From positions 310,001 through 374,000 of the forward strand of contig NZ_LIVZ01000002.1 of the NCBI RefSeq assembly GCF_001905845.1: a stretch of DNA of 64,000 bases, given 5' to 3'. The notes beneath the pieces are model-generated. The model had not been told where the DNA came from. It did no database searches and saw nothing but the letters and a program-made list of their open reading frames with translations. A program made the position numbers and the translations under genes. Positions 9,192 to 17,764 of this stretch are shown in pieces. Position 1 is the first letter of the stretch, and each line of letters begins with the position of its first letter. Origin of the DNA: Streptomyces sp. TSRI0107 (GTDB lineage: Bacteria; Actinomycetota; Actinomycetes; Streptomycetales; Streptomycetaceae).

Positions 9192-9331
9192 AGGGCGTCG
9201 GCCGCCTCGGGACTCTCCTGGGACTCTCGGCTGTATCAAGCGGCACGACGGCGAACGAAGGGAAAGGGCGTCTTCCCAGGTCAGCCACCCGACGCCGCGA
9301 GCCTGCGGGAGGTGCAGCGGGGACGGCCCCG

Positions 9332-9553
9332 TCAGATACGCCGGAGGTAGACGGTCCTGTCCCGGCGAGCCGCGGGTTGTCGTAGGTGCGGGTGCCGCTT
9401 CCGCCCGGGTTGACGGTGACGGTGACACCTTCGAGGCACCAGTCGTCGTCGTTGTCGTTGCCCTCGAAGCGGAGGTGGACGGGGTACCGGTCCGCGTCGT
9501 CGGTGTCGAGGCAGGGTTGTGCGGTCCTCCACGGGGACCGTGAGTTCAGTCAT
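9332..9553 (-). pseudogene. Frameshifted small gene, unrecognised
   Basis: The start (MTELTVPVED) and the end (DRTVYLRRI, stop at 9332) are in one frame. The coherent middle (acidic, RYPVHLRFEGNDNDDDW and TYDNPRLAG) is in another. Two compensating frameshifts would explain this, which suggests a decayed gene. The middle looks like a beta-rich domain of a small actinomycete protein, but I do not recognise the family. Confidence 0.4.
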
Positions 9554-9671
9554 GTCGATGATGGTCGTGCGGTTCGTCAGGACGCGGGAACCTCCGACAA
9601 AACCCATTCTGGGACGTCCCACAGCCGGTACAACGTCCCCGGAAACGTCCCGACACAGGCGGGAGGCCGGG

Positions 9672-10099
9672 ATGTCGAACGAGAGACTGCGGGCTGTCAT
9701 GGCTGTCGGCGGCTGGACATACGAGTCCTTGGCCGCGAAGGCGGAGGTAGATCCCAAGTCCGTGGAACGGTGGGTGAACCTGGGCCGCGTGCCCCGGCGA
9801 CGCACGGCCCACAAAGCCGCCGAGATCCTGGGAGAGGACGTCCATGTGGCCGGCACTACGGCAGGCGAAAGCGGCGCGGGCGGTGAGCCCTGAACTCGTC
9901 GCTCTCTCGGTGAGGTACGCCGCCAGTCAACATCTGCTTCCGGGCCCGCATCGTCGGAGGGCAACCGACCATCTCCGAAGAGTCGACAGAGGTCCGCTTC
10001 GTCACGCCGTCAGACCTCGACGAGCTGCCCATGCACCACACGCAACGCTTGAGACTCCGACATTTTCTGGAGGACTCGCCGACACCCTGCCTCGGATAG
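9672..10099 (+). pseudogene. Broken XRE-type regulator joined to the tail of a Nudix protein
   Basis: From ATG 9672 (GGGAGG upstream) the first 57 or so codons give a clear helix-turn-helix (MSNERLRAVMAVGGWTYE, then VDPKSVERWVNLGR). Near 9850 the frame breaks. The expected continuation (WPALRQAKAARAVSPELVAL) lies in the next frame. After a second break the sequence ends as a Nudix-type C-terminus (EVRFVTPSDLDELPMHHTQ, stop at 10097-10099). The middle of the original protein is missing. This reads as an internal deletion plus frameshifts, so no product is expected. Confidence 0.7.
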
Positions 10100-10232
10100 G
10101 AGACATGCCTGCACGTCGGCAGGCCGGGTACCTCCCACCCGCGCCCAGGCGAGTCTTCAGCCGCGATTGCTGTAATCCGCGACTACCCGACCGATCGCAC
10201 ACGCCTGTTAACCCCCTGGAACAAGTCTGCTG

Positions 10233-10679
10233 CTACACAAGCTCGAACCTGACCGGCGCCACGGATGGTATGGAGATCGTGTCGCCCTCAGCGAGACCTT
10301 GAGGGTCCTCGTAATCGACGGGTAGCACGATCAGCATCGTGTGCGGACGCGGCAGCCACCCGACATCTTGAGGCGGATCGCAATACGCGATGTCGATCAC
10401 CCGTACCAGCTGCTCGGGAATACCCACGCCGCAGTTGTCGCCCGCAGACAGCGTCCAGGGGGCAGGATCGGTCTGGAAAAGGCTGAGCCGAGACTCCAAG
10501 GAGCCTTGCTTGCGCGGTATGGCGTACTGTCCGTTCCATTGGATTTCGGAGTCAGGATCGATCTGCTCCCATGGCCAGATGACGGACACGTCCCAGTCTG
10601 AGACCCTGACCACCCGTGTAGGGGTGAAGGCACAGCTGACACGCAAGATGTCACCCACCTTGATCGTCTCATCGTTCAT
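10233..10679 (-). CDS. Orphan hypothetical protein
   Basis: 148 residues from ATG 10679 with a good ribosome site (GAGGTG 5 bp upstream), soluble, with no signal peptide or membrane segment. It is rich in Trp, Pro and acidic residues and has no motif I recognise. Its base use is visibly less G/C-biased than neighbouring genes. It sits between a broken regulator and a transposase remnant, so recent arrival by transfer is plausible. Size, acidity and context would suit an immunity-type or phage-derived protein, but that is speculation. Confidence 0.6.
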   Translation of the reverse strand: MNDETIKVGDILRVSCAFTPTRVVRVSDWDVSVIWPWEQIDPDSEIQWNGQYAIPRKQGSLESRLSLFQTDPAPWTLSAGDNCGVGIPEQLVRVIDIAYCDPPQDVGWLPRPHTMLIVLPVDYEDPQGLAEGDTISIPSVAPVRFELV

Positions 10680-10802
10680 GATCACCTCTGTTGCTCCCCG
10701 GCACGTGTGAACCGCACCGTAACGCGCGGTTGGCATGGAGCGGCTTCGGGCGGGAGCTGCCATCGGGCGGGAGATCCTGGGGCCTGAACTACGCAGCCAC
10801 GG

Positions 10803-11371
10803 TTACGAGGGTCGTTGGCCGCGGCGGTGGTAGTGGCCGAGGCGGGCTCGGTGCTGGTGGCGGCGTCGCCGGCGTAACCAGTGCAGGAGGTGTCCGGCCC
10901 CATGCCCGACGGTGTGAACGATCTTGGTCAGCGGGCGGCTGATCTCGTTCACGCTCAGTCGGATCAGGACGCGGTTGCCTCTCCCCCCTTTCACCGGTGC
11001 TGACCCGCTGCGTGGTCAGGTGGGCGGCGGCCGCCAGGGTCAGGGTGATGTGCCGGTACCAGGCCCGGTACTGGCGTGCCTGGTGGTGATCCAGACCGGC
11101 CTCGTTCTTGGCGGCCTGGAAGCATTCCTCGATCGCCCAGCGGGCGCCGACGGCCCGCACGATCTCCGCCGACGGTGTGCCCAGCACCGCGTGCACCAGG
11201 TAGTACGCCCGCTCACCGGTTCGGGCGGCGGCGGATCAGCAGTGCGGTGAAGTAGCCGTCGGAAGCCTCTCGCTCCGGCAGCGAGACCTGGGCCCAGGCG
11301 TACTCGCGCCGCCCGTGGGCGCCGTCTCCGGCCGAGCGGACCTCCCAGACGTTCGTGTTTTCAGTGGACAA
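10803..11371 (-). mobile_element. IS701-type transposase remnant
   Basis: The C-terminal half of a DDE transposase is recognisable in three frames: AWAQVSLPEREASDGYFTAL near 11290, then WAIEECFQAAKNEAGLDHHQ near 11130 with RAWYRHITL, then a basic tail ending at 10803. At least two frameshifts separate these pieces, and the N-terminal half is absent. The break lies about 46 bp from the end of the catabolic operon at 11418. No clear terminal inverted repeats were found. Non-functional. Confidence 0.8.
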
Positions 11372-11417
11372 GGGGCCGCCTCACCCACTGAGGCCCGAAC
11401 CGGCAGGCCGTGAGCCG

Positions 11418-12992
11418 TCAGCCGTCCCCGCCGTACCAATCCATCGCACTGCCCCGCGAGGTGTGCAGCAACGGCGCCCACACCGCCGCATCCGTGAACC
11501 CCCGCCCCCCACACGGAACCACGTCCGTCACCACGCGGTCCGGGCGGAGCAGTACCGCGTCCGCTCGTCCCGCGTGGAGCCAGGCGGTGAGGGTGCCGTC
11601 GTCGTTCAGGGTGGAGAGGGGGACGGTGGGGGCGTCGAGGGCTTGGGCGAGGGCGGTCAGGGAGGGCCAGGGGGTGGTGGCGGTGAGGATGGTGAAGGAG
11701 TCGCCGAGGAGGTCGTCGAGGCGGGTTCGGTGGCCGGCGGAGCGTATCCATGGTTGTGGGCAGTGGGTGCCGGCGAGGCCTCGGCCGGTGAGGTGGGCGC
11801 GTCGGCGTACGAGGGGGCCGGCGGTCAGGGGTGGGCTGAGGTCGCGGCCGGCGAGGGCGGCGAGGCCGGGGATGCGGAAGGCGGCGGCGAGGGCGCCGCG
11901 GCGGAGGGCGGCGGCGCCGTCCTGGCCGCCGGTCATGGCCCAGCCCATGGCGACGGCGAGGCGGATCATGTGCCGGGTGTGCGGCTTGCGTTCGCGTTCG
12001 TAGGTGTCCAGGAGCCGTTCGTCGCCGCCCTGCTTCAGGACGCGGGCGAGTTTCCAGGTGAGGTTGTGGGCGTCGCGCAGGCCCGCGCAGAGGCCCTGCC
12101 CGATGAACGGCGGGGTGAGGTGGGCGGCGTCGCCGAGGAGGAAGACCCGGCCGCGGCGCCAGCGGTCGGCGATGCGGGCGCGGAAGGTGTAGTCCGTGCG
12201 CCGGACGATCTCGAAGTCGCCGTCGTAGGCGGGGGGAAGCCAGGGGGCTGTCAGGTCGCGGACCGGCATCTCGCCGTCGCGCAGGCGGAACTCCCAGCGG
12301 TAGCGGTCCTCGCCGACGCGCATGAACGTGGCCGGCCGCTCCGGGTCGCAGACCTGGTCGACGCCCTCCCAGCAGCGGACGTCGGCCGGCGTCCGCACGT
12401 CGATGACGGTCCAGCGTTCCTCGAAGCGCAGGTCCTCCCATACGGCGCCGATGGCGTCGCGGGTGAGGCCGTTCGCGCCGTCGCAGCCGAGGACCGCGTC
12501 GGCCCACAGGTGGTGTTCCCCGTCGTCGTCGCGGTAGGTCACGCGCACAGGGCCGGCGGTGCCGGCGTCGGTGCCGATGCCGGTGACCTCGACGCCGCCG
12601 CGCAGCTCGCACTCGGGGCGGCGGGCCAGGGCGTCGCGCAGCAGGCGTTCCAGCTCGGGCTGGTCGAACATGCTGGTCTGCGGGTAGCCGTGAGGGCCGT
12701 GCCCGGAGCGCCGGAACTCGGCCATCACCCGGTGCCGGGCGTCGAGGAGGCGCAGTCCGGCCGCCGGGCGGGCGATCGCGGCGAACTCCTCGCCGACGCC
12801 CGCCGCTTGGAGGATTCTGCGCACCTCGTCGTCGGTGGCGACGGCGCGCGGGAGCGGGTAGATGCCGTGGTGGCGTTCGAGGACGACGGTGCGGACTCCG
12901 CGCCGGGCGAGGAGGAGGGCGGCGGTCACGCCGACCGGGCCCGCGCCGATGATCACGACAGGCGTGTGGTCGGGGCCCTGGTCGGCGGTCAT
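11418..12992 (-). CDS. FAD-dependent aromatic monooxygenase, MhpA/PheA-like
   Basis: 524 residues from ATG 12992. Flavoprotein hydroxylase landmarks are all present: the dinucleotide fold IGAGPVG (about 14-20), the CDGANG motif (about 169), and the FAD ribityl motif LLGDAAHLTPPFIGQGL (about 294). A thioredoxin-like C-terminal domain is typical of phenol and 3-hydroxyphenylpropionate hydroxylases. It would hydroxylate a phenolic ring using NAD(P)H and O2. It is last in a three-gene operon (7 bp after the FAH gene) with a ring-cleavage-type VOC protein, so the set looks like hydroxylation, extradiol cleavage and hydrolysis. The substrate is unknown. Confidence 0.87.
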   Translation of the reverse strand: MTADQGPDHTPVVIIGAGPVGVTAALLLARRGVRTVVLERHHGIYPLPRAVATDDEVRRILQAAGVGEEFAAIARPAAGLRLLDARHRVMAEFRRSGHGPHGYPQTSMFDQPELERLLRDALARRPECELRGGVEVTGIGTDAGTAGPVRVTYRDDDGEHHLWADAVLGCDGANGLTRDAIGAVWEDLRFEERWTVIDVRTPADVRCWEGVDQVCDPERPATFMRVGEDRYRWEFRLRDGEMPVRDLTAPWLPPAYDGDFEIVRRTDYTFRARIADRWRRGRVFLLGDAAHLTPPFIGQGLCAGLRDAHNLTWKLARVLKQGGDERLLDTYERERKPHTRHMIRLAVAMGWAMTGGQDGAAALRRGALAAAFRIPGLAALAGRDLSPPLTAGPLVRRRAHLTGRGLAGTHCPQPWIRSAGHRTRLDDLLGDSFTILTATTPWPSLTALAQALDAPTVPLSTLNDDGTLTAWLHAGRADAVLLRPDRVVTDVVPCGGRGFTDAAVWAPLLHTSRGSAMDWYGGDG

Positions 12993-12999
12993 GGGCGGA

Positions 13000-13950
13000 T
13001 CACCCCTGAACGCTCTTGCCGTCCGTGACGGGCGTGCGCTGCTCGCCCAGGTCGATCCGGCCGTCCGGGGTCGAGATCGTCGCCGTGATCACGTCACCGG
13101 CACGCAGGTAGTGCGGGTTGCGGGCCTGGGTCCTGAAGAACGCCTTCCACTTCAGGGCGGGCGGCAGCAGCGCGCCGATCTTCTCGACCGGCTTGGGCGG
13201 GGCCTTCAGCGCGGTGCCGCCGGGGGTGCCGGTCAGGAGCAGGTCTCCGGGGTCGAGGGTCTGGAAGCGGGCCAGCAGGGACAGCGCCCGCGCCGGGCGG
13301 ACGATCATGTCGGCGAGGGTGCGGTCCTGGCGCGGCTCGTCGTTGACGCTCAACTTCAGCCGCAGGTCGAGGAGATGGGTGAAGTCCTCCGGTTCCAGCA
13401 GCGTCAGGTACGGGCCGGTCGGTGTGAAGGTGGGGTACGACTTGCTCTCGTAGAACTGCGTCTTGGTCAGTTGCACGTCGCGGGCGCTGACGTCGTTGGT
13501 CATCACCAGTCCGGCGACGTACGTCGGCAGGTCGCGTTCCTCCACGACGGTGCCTACCGGCAACGGCGCGCCCATGACCAGGCCGAGTTCGATCTCGTAG
13601 TCGAGGAACCTTACGTGGGAGGGCCGTACGACGGCCTCCGACGGGCCGCTGACCGAGCCGGACGCCTTGCGGAAGAAGGTGGGCGGGATGTCTCCGGTGA
13701 AGCCCGAGTCGCGGGCGTGGCTGTGGTAGTTGACCATCTGGGCGACCACCCGGCACGGGGTGGTGACCGGTGAGAGGGCGGCCAGCTCGGTGACGGGTGT
13801 GCCCGCCGCGCCGGAGCCCGCGGCCTCCCGAACGGCGGTGCGGTCGGCCAGCAGCTCGGCCGTGGTGACGGCGTCGGTGCCGACGGGGACGGCACGGTCG
13901 CCGAGGACGGCCCACCAGCCCTCGGCGGTGCGCAGCACGTTGATGCTCAT
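13000..13950 (-). CDS. Fumarylacetoacetate hydrolase family protein
   Basis: 316 residues from ATG 13950, which overlaps the upstream stop as ATGA. The C-terminal two thirds carry the FAH fold: metal-binding acidic residues in DYEIELGLVMG (about 113-123), and TNDVSARDVQ and GDLLLTGTPGG further on. Relatives cleave C-C bonds in ring-cleavage products or act as hydratases, decarboxylases or isomerases in meta-cleavage pathways. Its place between an extradiol-type dioxygenase and a flavin hydroxylase supports a role on the ring-fission product. Confidence 0.9.
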   Translation of the reverse strand: MSINVLRTAEGWWAVLGDRAVPVGTDAVTTAELLADRTAVREAAGSGAAGTPVTELAALSPVTTPCRVVAQMVNYHSHARDSGFTGDIPPTFFRKASGSVSGPSEAVVRPSHVRFLDYEIELGLVMGAPLPVGTVVEERDLPTYVAGLVMTNDVSARDVQLTKTQFYESKSYPTFTPTGPYLTLLEPEDFTHLLDLRLKLSVNDEPRQDRTLADMIVRPARALSLLARFQTLDPGDLLLTGTPGGTALKAPPKPVEKIGALLPPALKWKAFFRTQARNPHYLRAGDVITATISTPDGRIDLGEQRTPVTDGKSVQG

Positions 13951-15029
13951 GAGTTCACGGCTTTCAGGAGGCCCAGCAGGCGGGCGGGGTCGAGTTCGTT
14001 GTCGCCGCGCAGGGCCGTCAGGACCTCGCGGAGCTTGGCGGGGGTGGGCGTGGCGCCGAGGAAGTCGCGGGTGACCGGCGGGCCCCACTGGGCGAGGCCG
14101 CTCGTGGACATCGGCGCCCAGCCGGGCTCGATGTCGCAGGAGAACAGGTCGCCGTCGGTGAAGTGCTCGAGCATGAAGTGGTCGGGGTCGCGCCAGTAGT
14201 CGAACAGCTGGCTGCCCTGGATGTGCCGGCCGATTCCCCAGCTGCGTTTGTAGCCGCGCTCCCCCAGGTACTCGCCGCCGGCCGCGAGGGCGTCCAGGTC
14301 GGTGACCTGGTAGGCGGAGTGGACGTATCCCGTGCCCGGGCCCAGGTGCATGGCCAGCGTGTGGTGGTCGGCCGGGACGCTGCCCAGGTCGCAGCGGATG
14401 AAGGCCATCGTGGGGCCGCGGTCGCGCTGGCCGTCCAGGAAGAGGAAGTCGGACACGATCATGCCGAGGGTGTCCAGGTACCAGTCCAGGGCGCGGACGA
14501 ACACCCTGGTCTCCAGTACCAGATGGCCCAGGCGCTGGATCCGGGCCGGTTCCCGTGGCGGGCGCTGGGTGGCGTTGACCCGGGGGTGGTCCGTGCCGGC
14601 GTTCAGGAGGAGCGGCCGCTGGCCGGGCAGTTCGGGGAGCCGTTCGGCGCAGTGCACGACCCGGACGGGGATGCCCGAGGGGTCGAGCAGGGCGACCGCC
14701 TTGCCGCCGCCGGGCACGTCCGCGTCCCGTACGGCCGTCCCCGTCACCCGCGCCAGCCGGTCGACGTCCGCCCGCTCGGCCGCGCGGAACGCCGGGCCGA
14801 TGAAGCGGGACGTACGGCCGCGCCGGATCACCATGCACGGCGAGCCGGCGAAGGTGCCGCGCAGCCACAGCTCGCCCTCGGTGCGCGCGGCTGTCTGGAA
14901 GCCGAAGTCACGGGCGAACACCTCGGCCCGGTCCAGGTCGGGTTTCTCGAACTCCAGCCAGGCCAGGTCCGCGACCTTGATCACGGGGTTCCGGGACCGG
15001 CCCGGGTGTCGGCCACGGGATTCGGACAT
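13947..15029 (-). CDS. VOC-superfamily protein, likely type I extradiol ring-cleavage dioxygenase
   Basis: 360 residues from ATG 15029 (GGAGG 4 bp upstream). There are two vicinal-oxygen-chelate modules. The second has the expected metal ligands: His in LGHLVLET, His in DHHTLAMH, and Glu in FMLEHFTDG. This is the layout of catechol 2,3-dioxygenase relatives, which use Fe(II) and O2 to open catechol rings. It is the first gene of the catabolic operon. A promoter with palindromic sites lies about 110 bp upstream. The exact catechol is not predictable. Confidence 0.85.
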   Translation of the reverse strand: MSESRGRHPGRSRNPVIKVADLAWLEFEKPDLDRAEVFARDFGFQTAARTEGELWLRGTFAGSPCMVIRRGRTSRFIGPAFRAAERADVDRLARVTGTAVRDADVPGGGKAVALLDPSGIPVRVVHCAERLPELPGQRPLLLNAGTDHPRVNATQRPPREPARIQRLGHLVLETRVFVRALDWYLDTLGMIVSDFLFLDGQRDRGPTMAFIRCDLGSVPADHHTLAMHLGPGTGYVHSAYQVTDLDALAAGGEYLGERGYKRSWGIGRHIQGSQLFDYWRDPDHFMLEHFTDGDLFSCDIEPGWAPMSTSGLAQWGPPVTRDFLGATPTPAKLREVLTALRGDNELDPARLLGLLKAVNS

Positions 15030-15130
15030 GGCGCCTCCGAACGTCAGCGTCGCGGGCTTCAGCGCCGCGAGCATCAACGCCGCGATGAGCAGCAATGAGG
15101 GAGCAGTGAGCGGAGCAGCGAGCAAAACAG

Positions 15131-15144
15131 TGATGAAATCATCA
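15131..15144. promoter_or_regulatory. Palindromic operator A of the catabolic operon
   Basis: TGATGA-AA-TCATCA, a perfect inverted repeat. It covers the likely -10 box of the minus-strand promoter, so a bound protein would repress. A near-identical copy lies at 15185-15198. Confidence 0.6.
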
Positions 15145-15166
15145 AGTCTGACGGCTAAGCCGTCAA
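15138..15166 (-). promoter_or_regulatory. Likely promoter of the VOC/FAH/monooxygenase operon
   Basis: Minus strand: TTGACG (15166-15161), 17-bp spacer, GATGAT (15143-15138). The spacer and -35 hold a separate inverted repeat, TGACGGC-TAA-GCCGTCA (15149-15165). The -10 lies inside the TGATGA palindrome. Both features fit tight control of the operon by an unidentified regulator. Confidence 0.5.
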
Positions 15167-15184
15167 GGTGGTCGCGGCGGAAAA

Positions 15185-15198
15185 TGATGAACTCATCA
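15185..15198. promoter_or_regulatory. Palindromic operator B of the catabolic operon
   Basis: TGATGA-AC-TCATCA, matching the copy at 15131-15144 in 13 of 14 positions. The centres are 54 bp apart, about five helical turns, so two bound dimers would lie on the same DNA face and could loop across the promoter. Confidence 0.55.
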
Positions 15199-15281
15199 AG
15201 TCGCGGGCAGGCAGTGGAGGCGCTCGCCCGCGCGGCCTCCTCCCGCCAGCCCCGCCCCTCCGCACGCCGGGGCGCATCCGC

Positions 15282-16937
15282 TCAGCGGGGCCGTCGGGCC
15301 GCGTGCTCCGAGCCCAGCAGGGCCCTTGTCGCCGCGTGCTTCGGCGCGGCGAACACCTCGCCGGTGGCCCCCGCCTCCACCACCCGGCCCGCGTCGAGGA
15401 CGGTGACGGTGTCGGTGCGGTCGGCTACGAGGGGCAGGTCGTGGCTGATGAGGACGAGGGCGGTGCCGCGTTCCGTGCGCAGGCGGGTCAGCAGGTCCAT
15501 GATCGCCTCGGCCGTGTCCGAGTCCAGCGCGGAGGTCACCTCGTCGCAGATCAGCACGTCCGGGTCGGCCGCGAGGGCGCGGGCGATGGCGACGCGCTGG
15601 CGCTGGCCGCCGGAGAGTTCGTGCGGGTAGCGGTCGGCGAAGGCGGGCGGCAGGCCGACCTGTTCGAGCAGGTCGGCCACCCGGCCCGGGGCCTCGGCGG
15701 GCGTGCAGCGGCGGTGCAGGCGCAGGGGGCGGCCGATCGCGGCGCCGATGGTGCGGCTGGGGTTGAGCGCGCCGAGCGGGTTCTGGGTGACCAGCTGGAT
15801 CCGGCGCCGCTCCTCGCGGGCCCGACCGCGCAGGCCCGTGCTGAGCGGGCGTCCGTCGAGGCGGAGGGTGCCGGAGGTGACCGGCTGGAGCCCTACGACA
15901 GCCCGGACCAGGGTCGTCTTGCCGGAGCCGGACGCGCCTACGATGCCGGTGGCCCCGTCGGCTGCGACGCTCAGGCCGACGCCGTCCAGGGCAGGGACCG
16001 TACCGCGCCGCCGGCCGAAGCTGACGCCCAGGTCCCGGGCCTCGAGGACGGGCACATCACCGGCCTCCCCGAGGGGGCGCACCGCCGTCACGGCGGCCCC
16101 GGGCACGGGCACCCGGCCGCCCGGTGCCGCCCCCTCGTCCCCGATCCGCTCGGCCGGGAGGACGTGCACGTCACCGCCCTCCCCCACGGGTCGTAGCGCC
16201 GTCGCGGCGGCCCGAGGGCCGGGCAGGTGGCTGCCCAGTTCCACCACGTCGTCCGCGATGCGCTCGACCAGTTCGGGGTCGTGGCAGGACAGGCAGATCG
16301 CCAGCCGGTGTTCGGCGGCGAGGTGGCGCAGCAGAGAGCCGATCTCTTCGCGGAGTTCGGGGTGGAGTCCGGCGGTCGGCTCGTCGAGGAGGAGGACGTC
16401 GGGCCGGCGGGCCAGTGCACGGGCGAGGGCGACCCGGCGTTGCTGGCCGCCGGAGAGGGCGGCGGGGCGGCGGGCGGCGAGCCGCCCGTCGTCGGGGAGG
16501 CGGACCTCGGCCAGGAGGGCCGTCACCGTGTCGGCGGCGCGGTCGGTGGAGAGTTCGCGGACGAGGGAGCGGACCCGCATGCGTGGGTTGAGGCCCGACC
16601 CCGGGTCCTGCCCGACGTAGGCGAGGCGGCGGCTGCGCAGGGCGCGCAGTTCCTTCTCGGTCAGGGCGAACACGTCCTGTCCGAGGACCTCGACCTGGCC
16701 GGCGGTGCGCCGGGTGCCCGGCGGCAGCAGGCCCGTCACCGCGCGCAGCAGGGTGGTCTTGCCGGAACCGGACGGGCCGGTCAGGGCGGTCACACGGCCG
16801 GGGCGCAGGGCGAGGGCCGCGTCAGTCAGCAGGAGTCGGCCGTCGGGGGCGGTGACGGTCAGGCCCTCGATCCGGACGGCGGGGGTGTCGGTCGGCGGCC
16901 CGGCGGGTTCGCGGTACCGGTCGGGATCGTGGCTCAC
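15282..16937 (-). CDS. ABC transporter ATPase with two fused nucleotide-binding domains (dipeptide/metallophore type)
   Basis: 551 residues from GTG 16937 (GTGA overlap with the permease stop). Two complete ABC cassettes are present. The first has Walker A GPSGSGKTT (about 53), signature LSGGQQRR (about 164) and Walker B LLLDEP. The second has GASGSGKTT (about 337), LSGGQRQR and LICDEV. This fusion of DppD- and DppF-like halves is common in nickel, opine and peptide importers. It is last in a four-gene operon with a binding protein and two permeases. The operon is divergent from metallophore biosynthesis genes with iron boxes between, so the likely cargo is a metal-loaded chelator. Confidence 0.92.
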   Translation of the reverse strand: MSHDPDRYREPAGPPTDTPAVRIEGLTVTAPDGRLLLTDAALALRPGRVTALTGPSGSGKTTLLRAVTGLLPPGTRRTAGQVEVLGQDVFALTEKELRALRSRRLAYVGQDPGSGLNPRMRVRSLVRELSTDRAADTVTALLAEVRLPDDGRLAARRPAALSGGQQRRVALARALARRPDVLLLDEPTAGLHPELREEIGSLLRHLAAEHRLAICLSCHDPELVERIADDVVELGSHLPGPRAAATALRPVGEGGDVHVLPAERIGDEGAAPGGRVPVPGAAVTAVRPLGEAGDVPVLEARDLGVSFGRRRGTVPALDGVGLSVAADGATGIVGASGSGKTTLVRAVVGLQPVTSGTLRLDGRPLSTGLRGRAREERRRIQLVTQNPLGALNPSRTIGAAIGRPLRLHRRCTPAEAPGRVADLLEQVGLPPAFADRYPHELSGGQRQRVAIARALAADPDVLICDEVTSALDSDTAEAIMDLLTRLRTERGTALVLISHDLPLVADRTDTVTVLDAGRVVEAGATGEVFAAPKHAATRALLGSEHAARRPR

Positions 16938-17764
16938 AGGACGGGTACCGCCTTCCGGCCGGTCTGCGGGGCGAGGGCCGCCGCGGCAAGGTTGACGCTC
17001 AGGGCGAGCAGGCCGATGGCGGCGCTGGGGGCGACCACGGCCCAGGGGTTGAGGAGGATCCCGGCGGAGTTCTCGCGGATCATCAACGCCCAGTCGGCGG
17101 CCGGGGGCTGGGGTCCGACCTGGAGGAACCCGGCGGTGGCGACGAGGTAGACGGCGGCGACGAAGCGCAGTCCGAACAGGGCGAGGAGGGTGGCGCGCAG
17201 GTTGGGCAGGATCTCCCGCCGGACCAGGAACCACAGGCGTTCACCGCCGGCGGCCGCGGCCTCGACGTATCCGGTGGCGGCGACGGGGGCGGCGGCACCC
17301 GCGGCGAGCCGGACGGCGTAGGGCACGCCCAGGGCGACGGCGGCGGCGATGACGGCGAGCCGACCGCCGCCGGGCCAGGAGAGGGTGACGAGGAGGATGC
17401 CCAGGACGGCGGGCAGCAGCATCAGCACGTCCGCGATCCGTTCGACGATCCGCCCGACGACGGGGCGGACCGCGCCGACGGCGCCGAGGACGGCGGCGGT
17501 CGCGGTGACGAGAACGGCCACCAGCAGGGCGGAGACGACGAGTTCGCGTCCTCCGGCGAGCAGTCTGCTGAGCACGTCCCGGCCGAGCTGGTCGCCGCCG
17601 AGCACGGCGTCGGCTCCGGGTCCGGCGTACGGGGCGGTGACGGGGGTGTCGATGGCGTGCGGGGCGAGCCAGGGACCGCACAGCGCGACGGCGACGAGGA
17701 GCAGCGCGGGCAGTACCCGCAGCAGCGTGCCCGGCCGTACCGTACGAGAGGTGTCCGTGGTCAT
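16934..17764 (-). CDS. ABC transporter permease, DppC-type
   Basis: 276 residues from ATG 17764 (ATGA overlap with the previous permease). It has about six membrane segments. The DppC-type N-terminal motif with GxDxLGRDVLSRLL spacing appears at about 57-69 (GGDQLGRDVLSRLLAGGREL). The EAA-like loop is YVEAAAAGGERLWFLVRREI (about 170). It pairs with the DppB-type permease upstream. Confidence 0.9.
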   Translation of the reverse strand: MTTDTSRTVRPGTLLRVLPALLLVAVALCGPWLAPHAIDTPVTAPYAGPGADAVLGGDQLGRDVLSRLLAGGRELVVSALLVAVLVTATAAVLGAVGAVRPVVGRIVERIADVLMLLPAVLGILLVTLSWPGGGRLAVIAAAVALGVPYAVRLAAGAAAPVAATGYVEAAAAGGERLWFLVRREILPNLRATLLALFGLRFVAAVYLVATAGFLQVGPQPPAADWALMIRENSAGILLNPWAVVAPSAAIGLLALSVNLAAAALAPQTGRKAVPVL

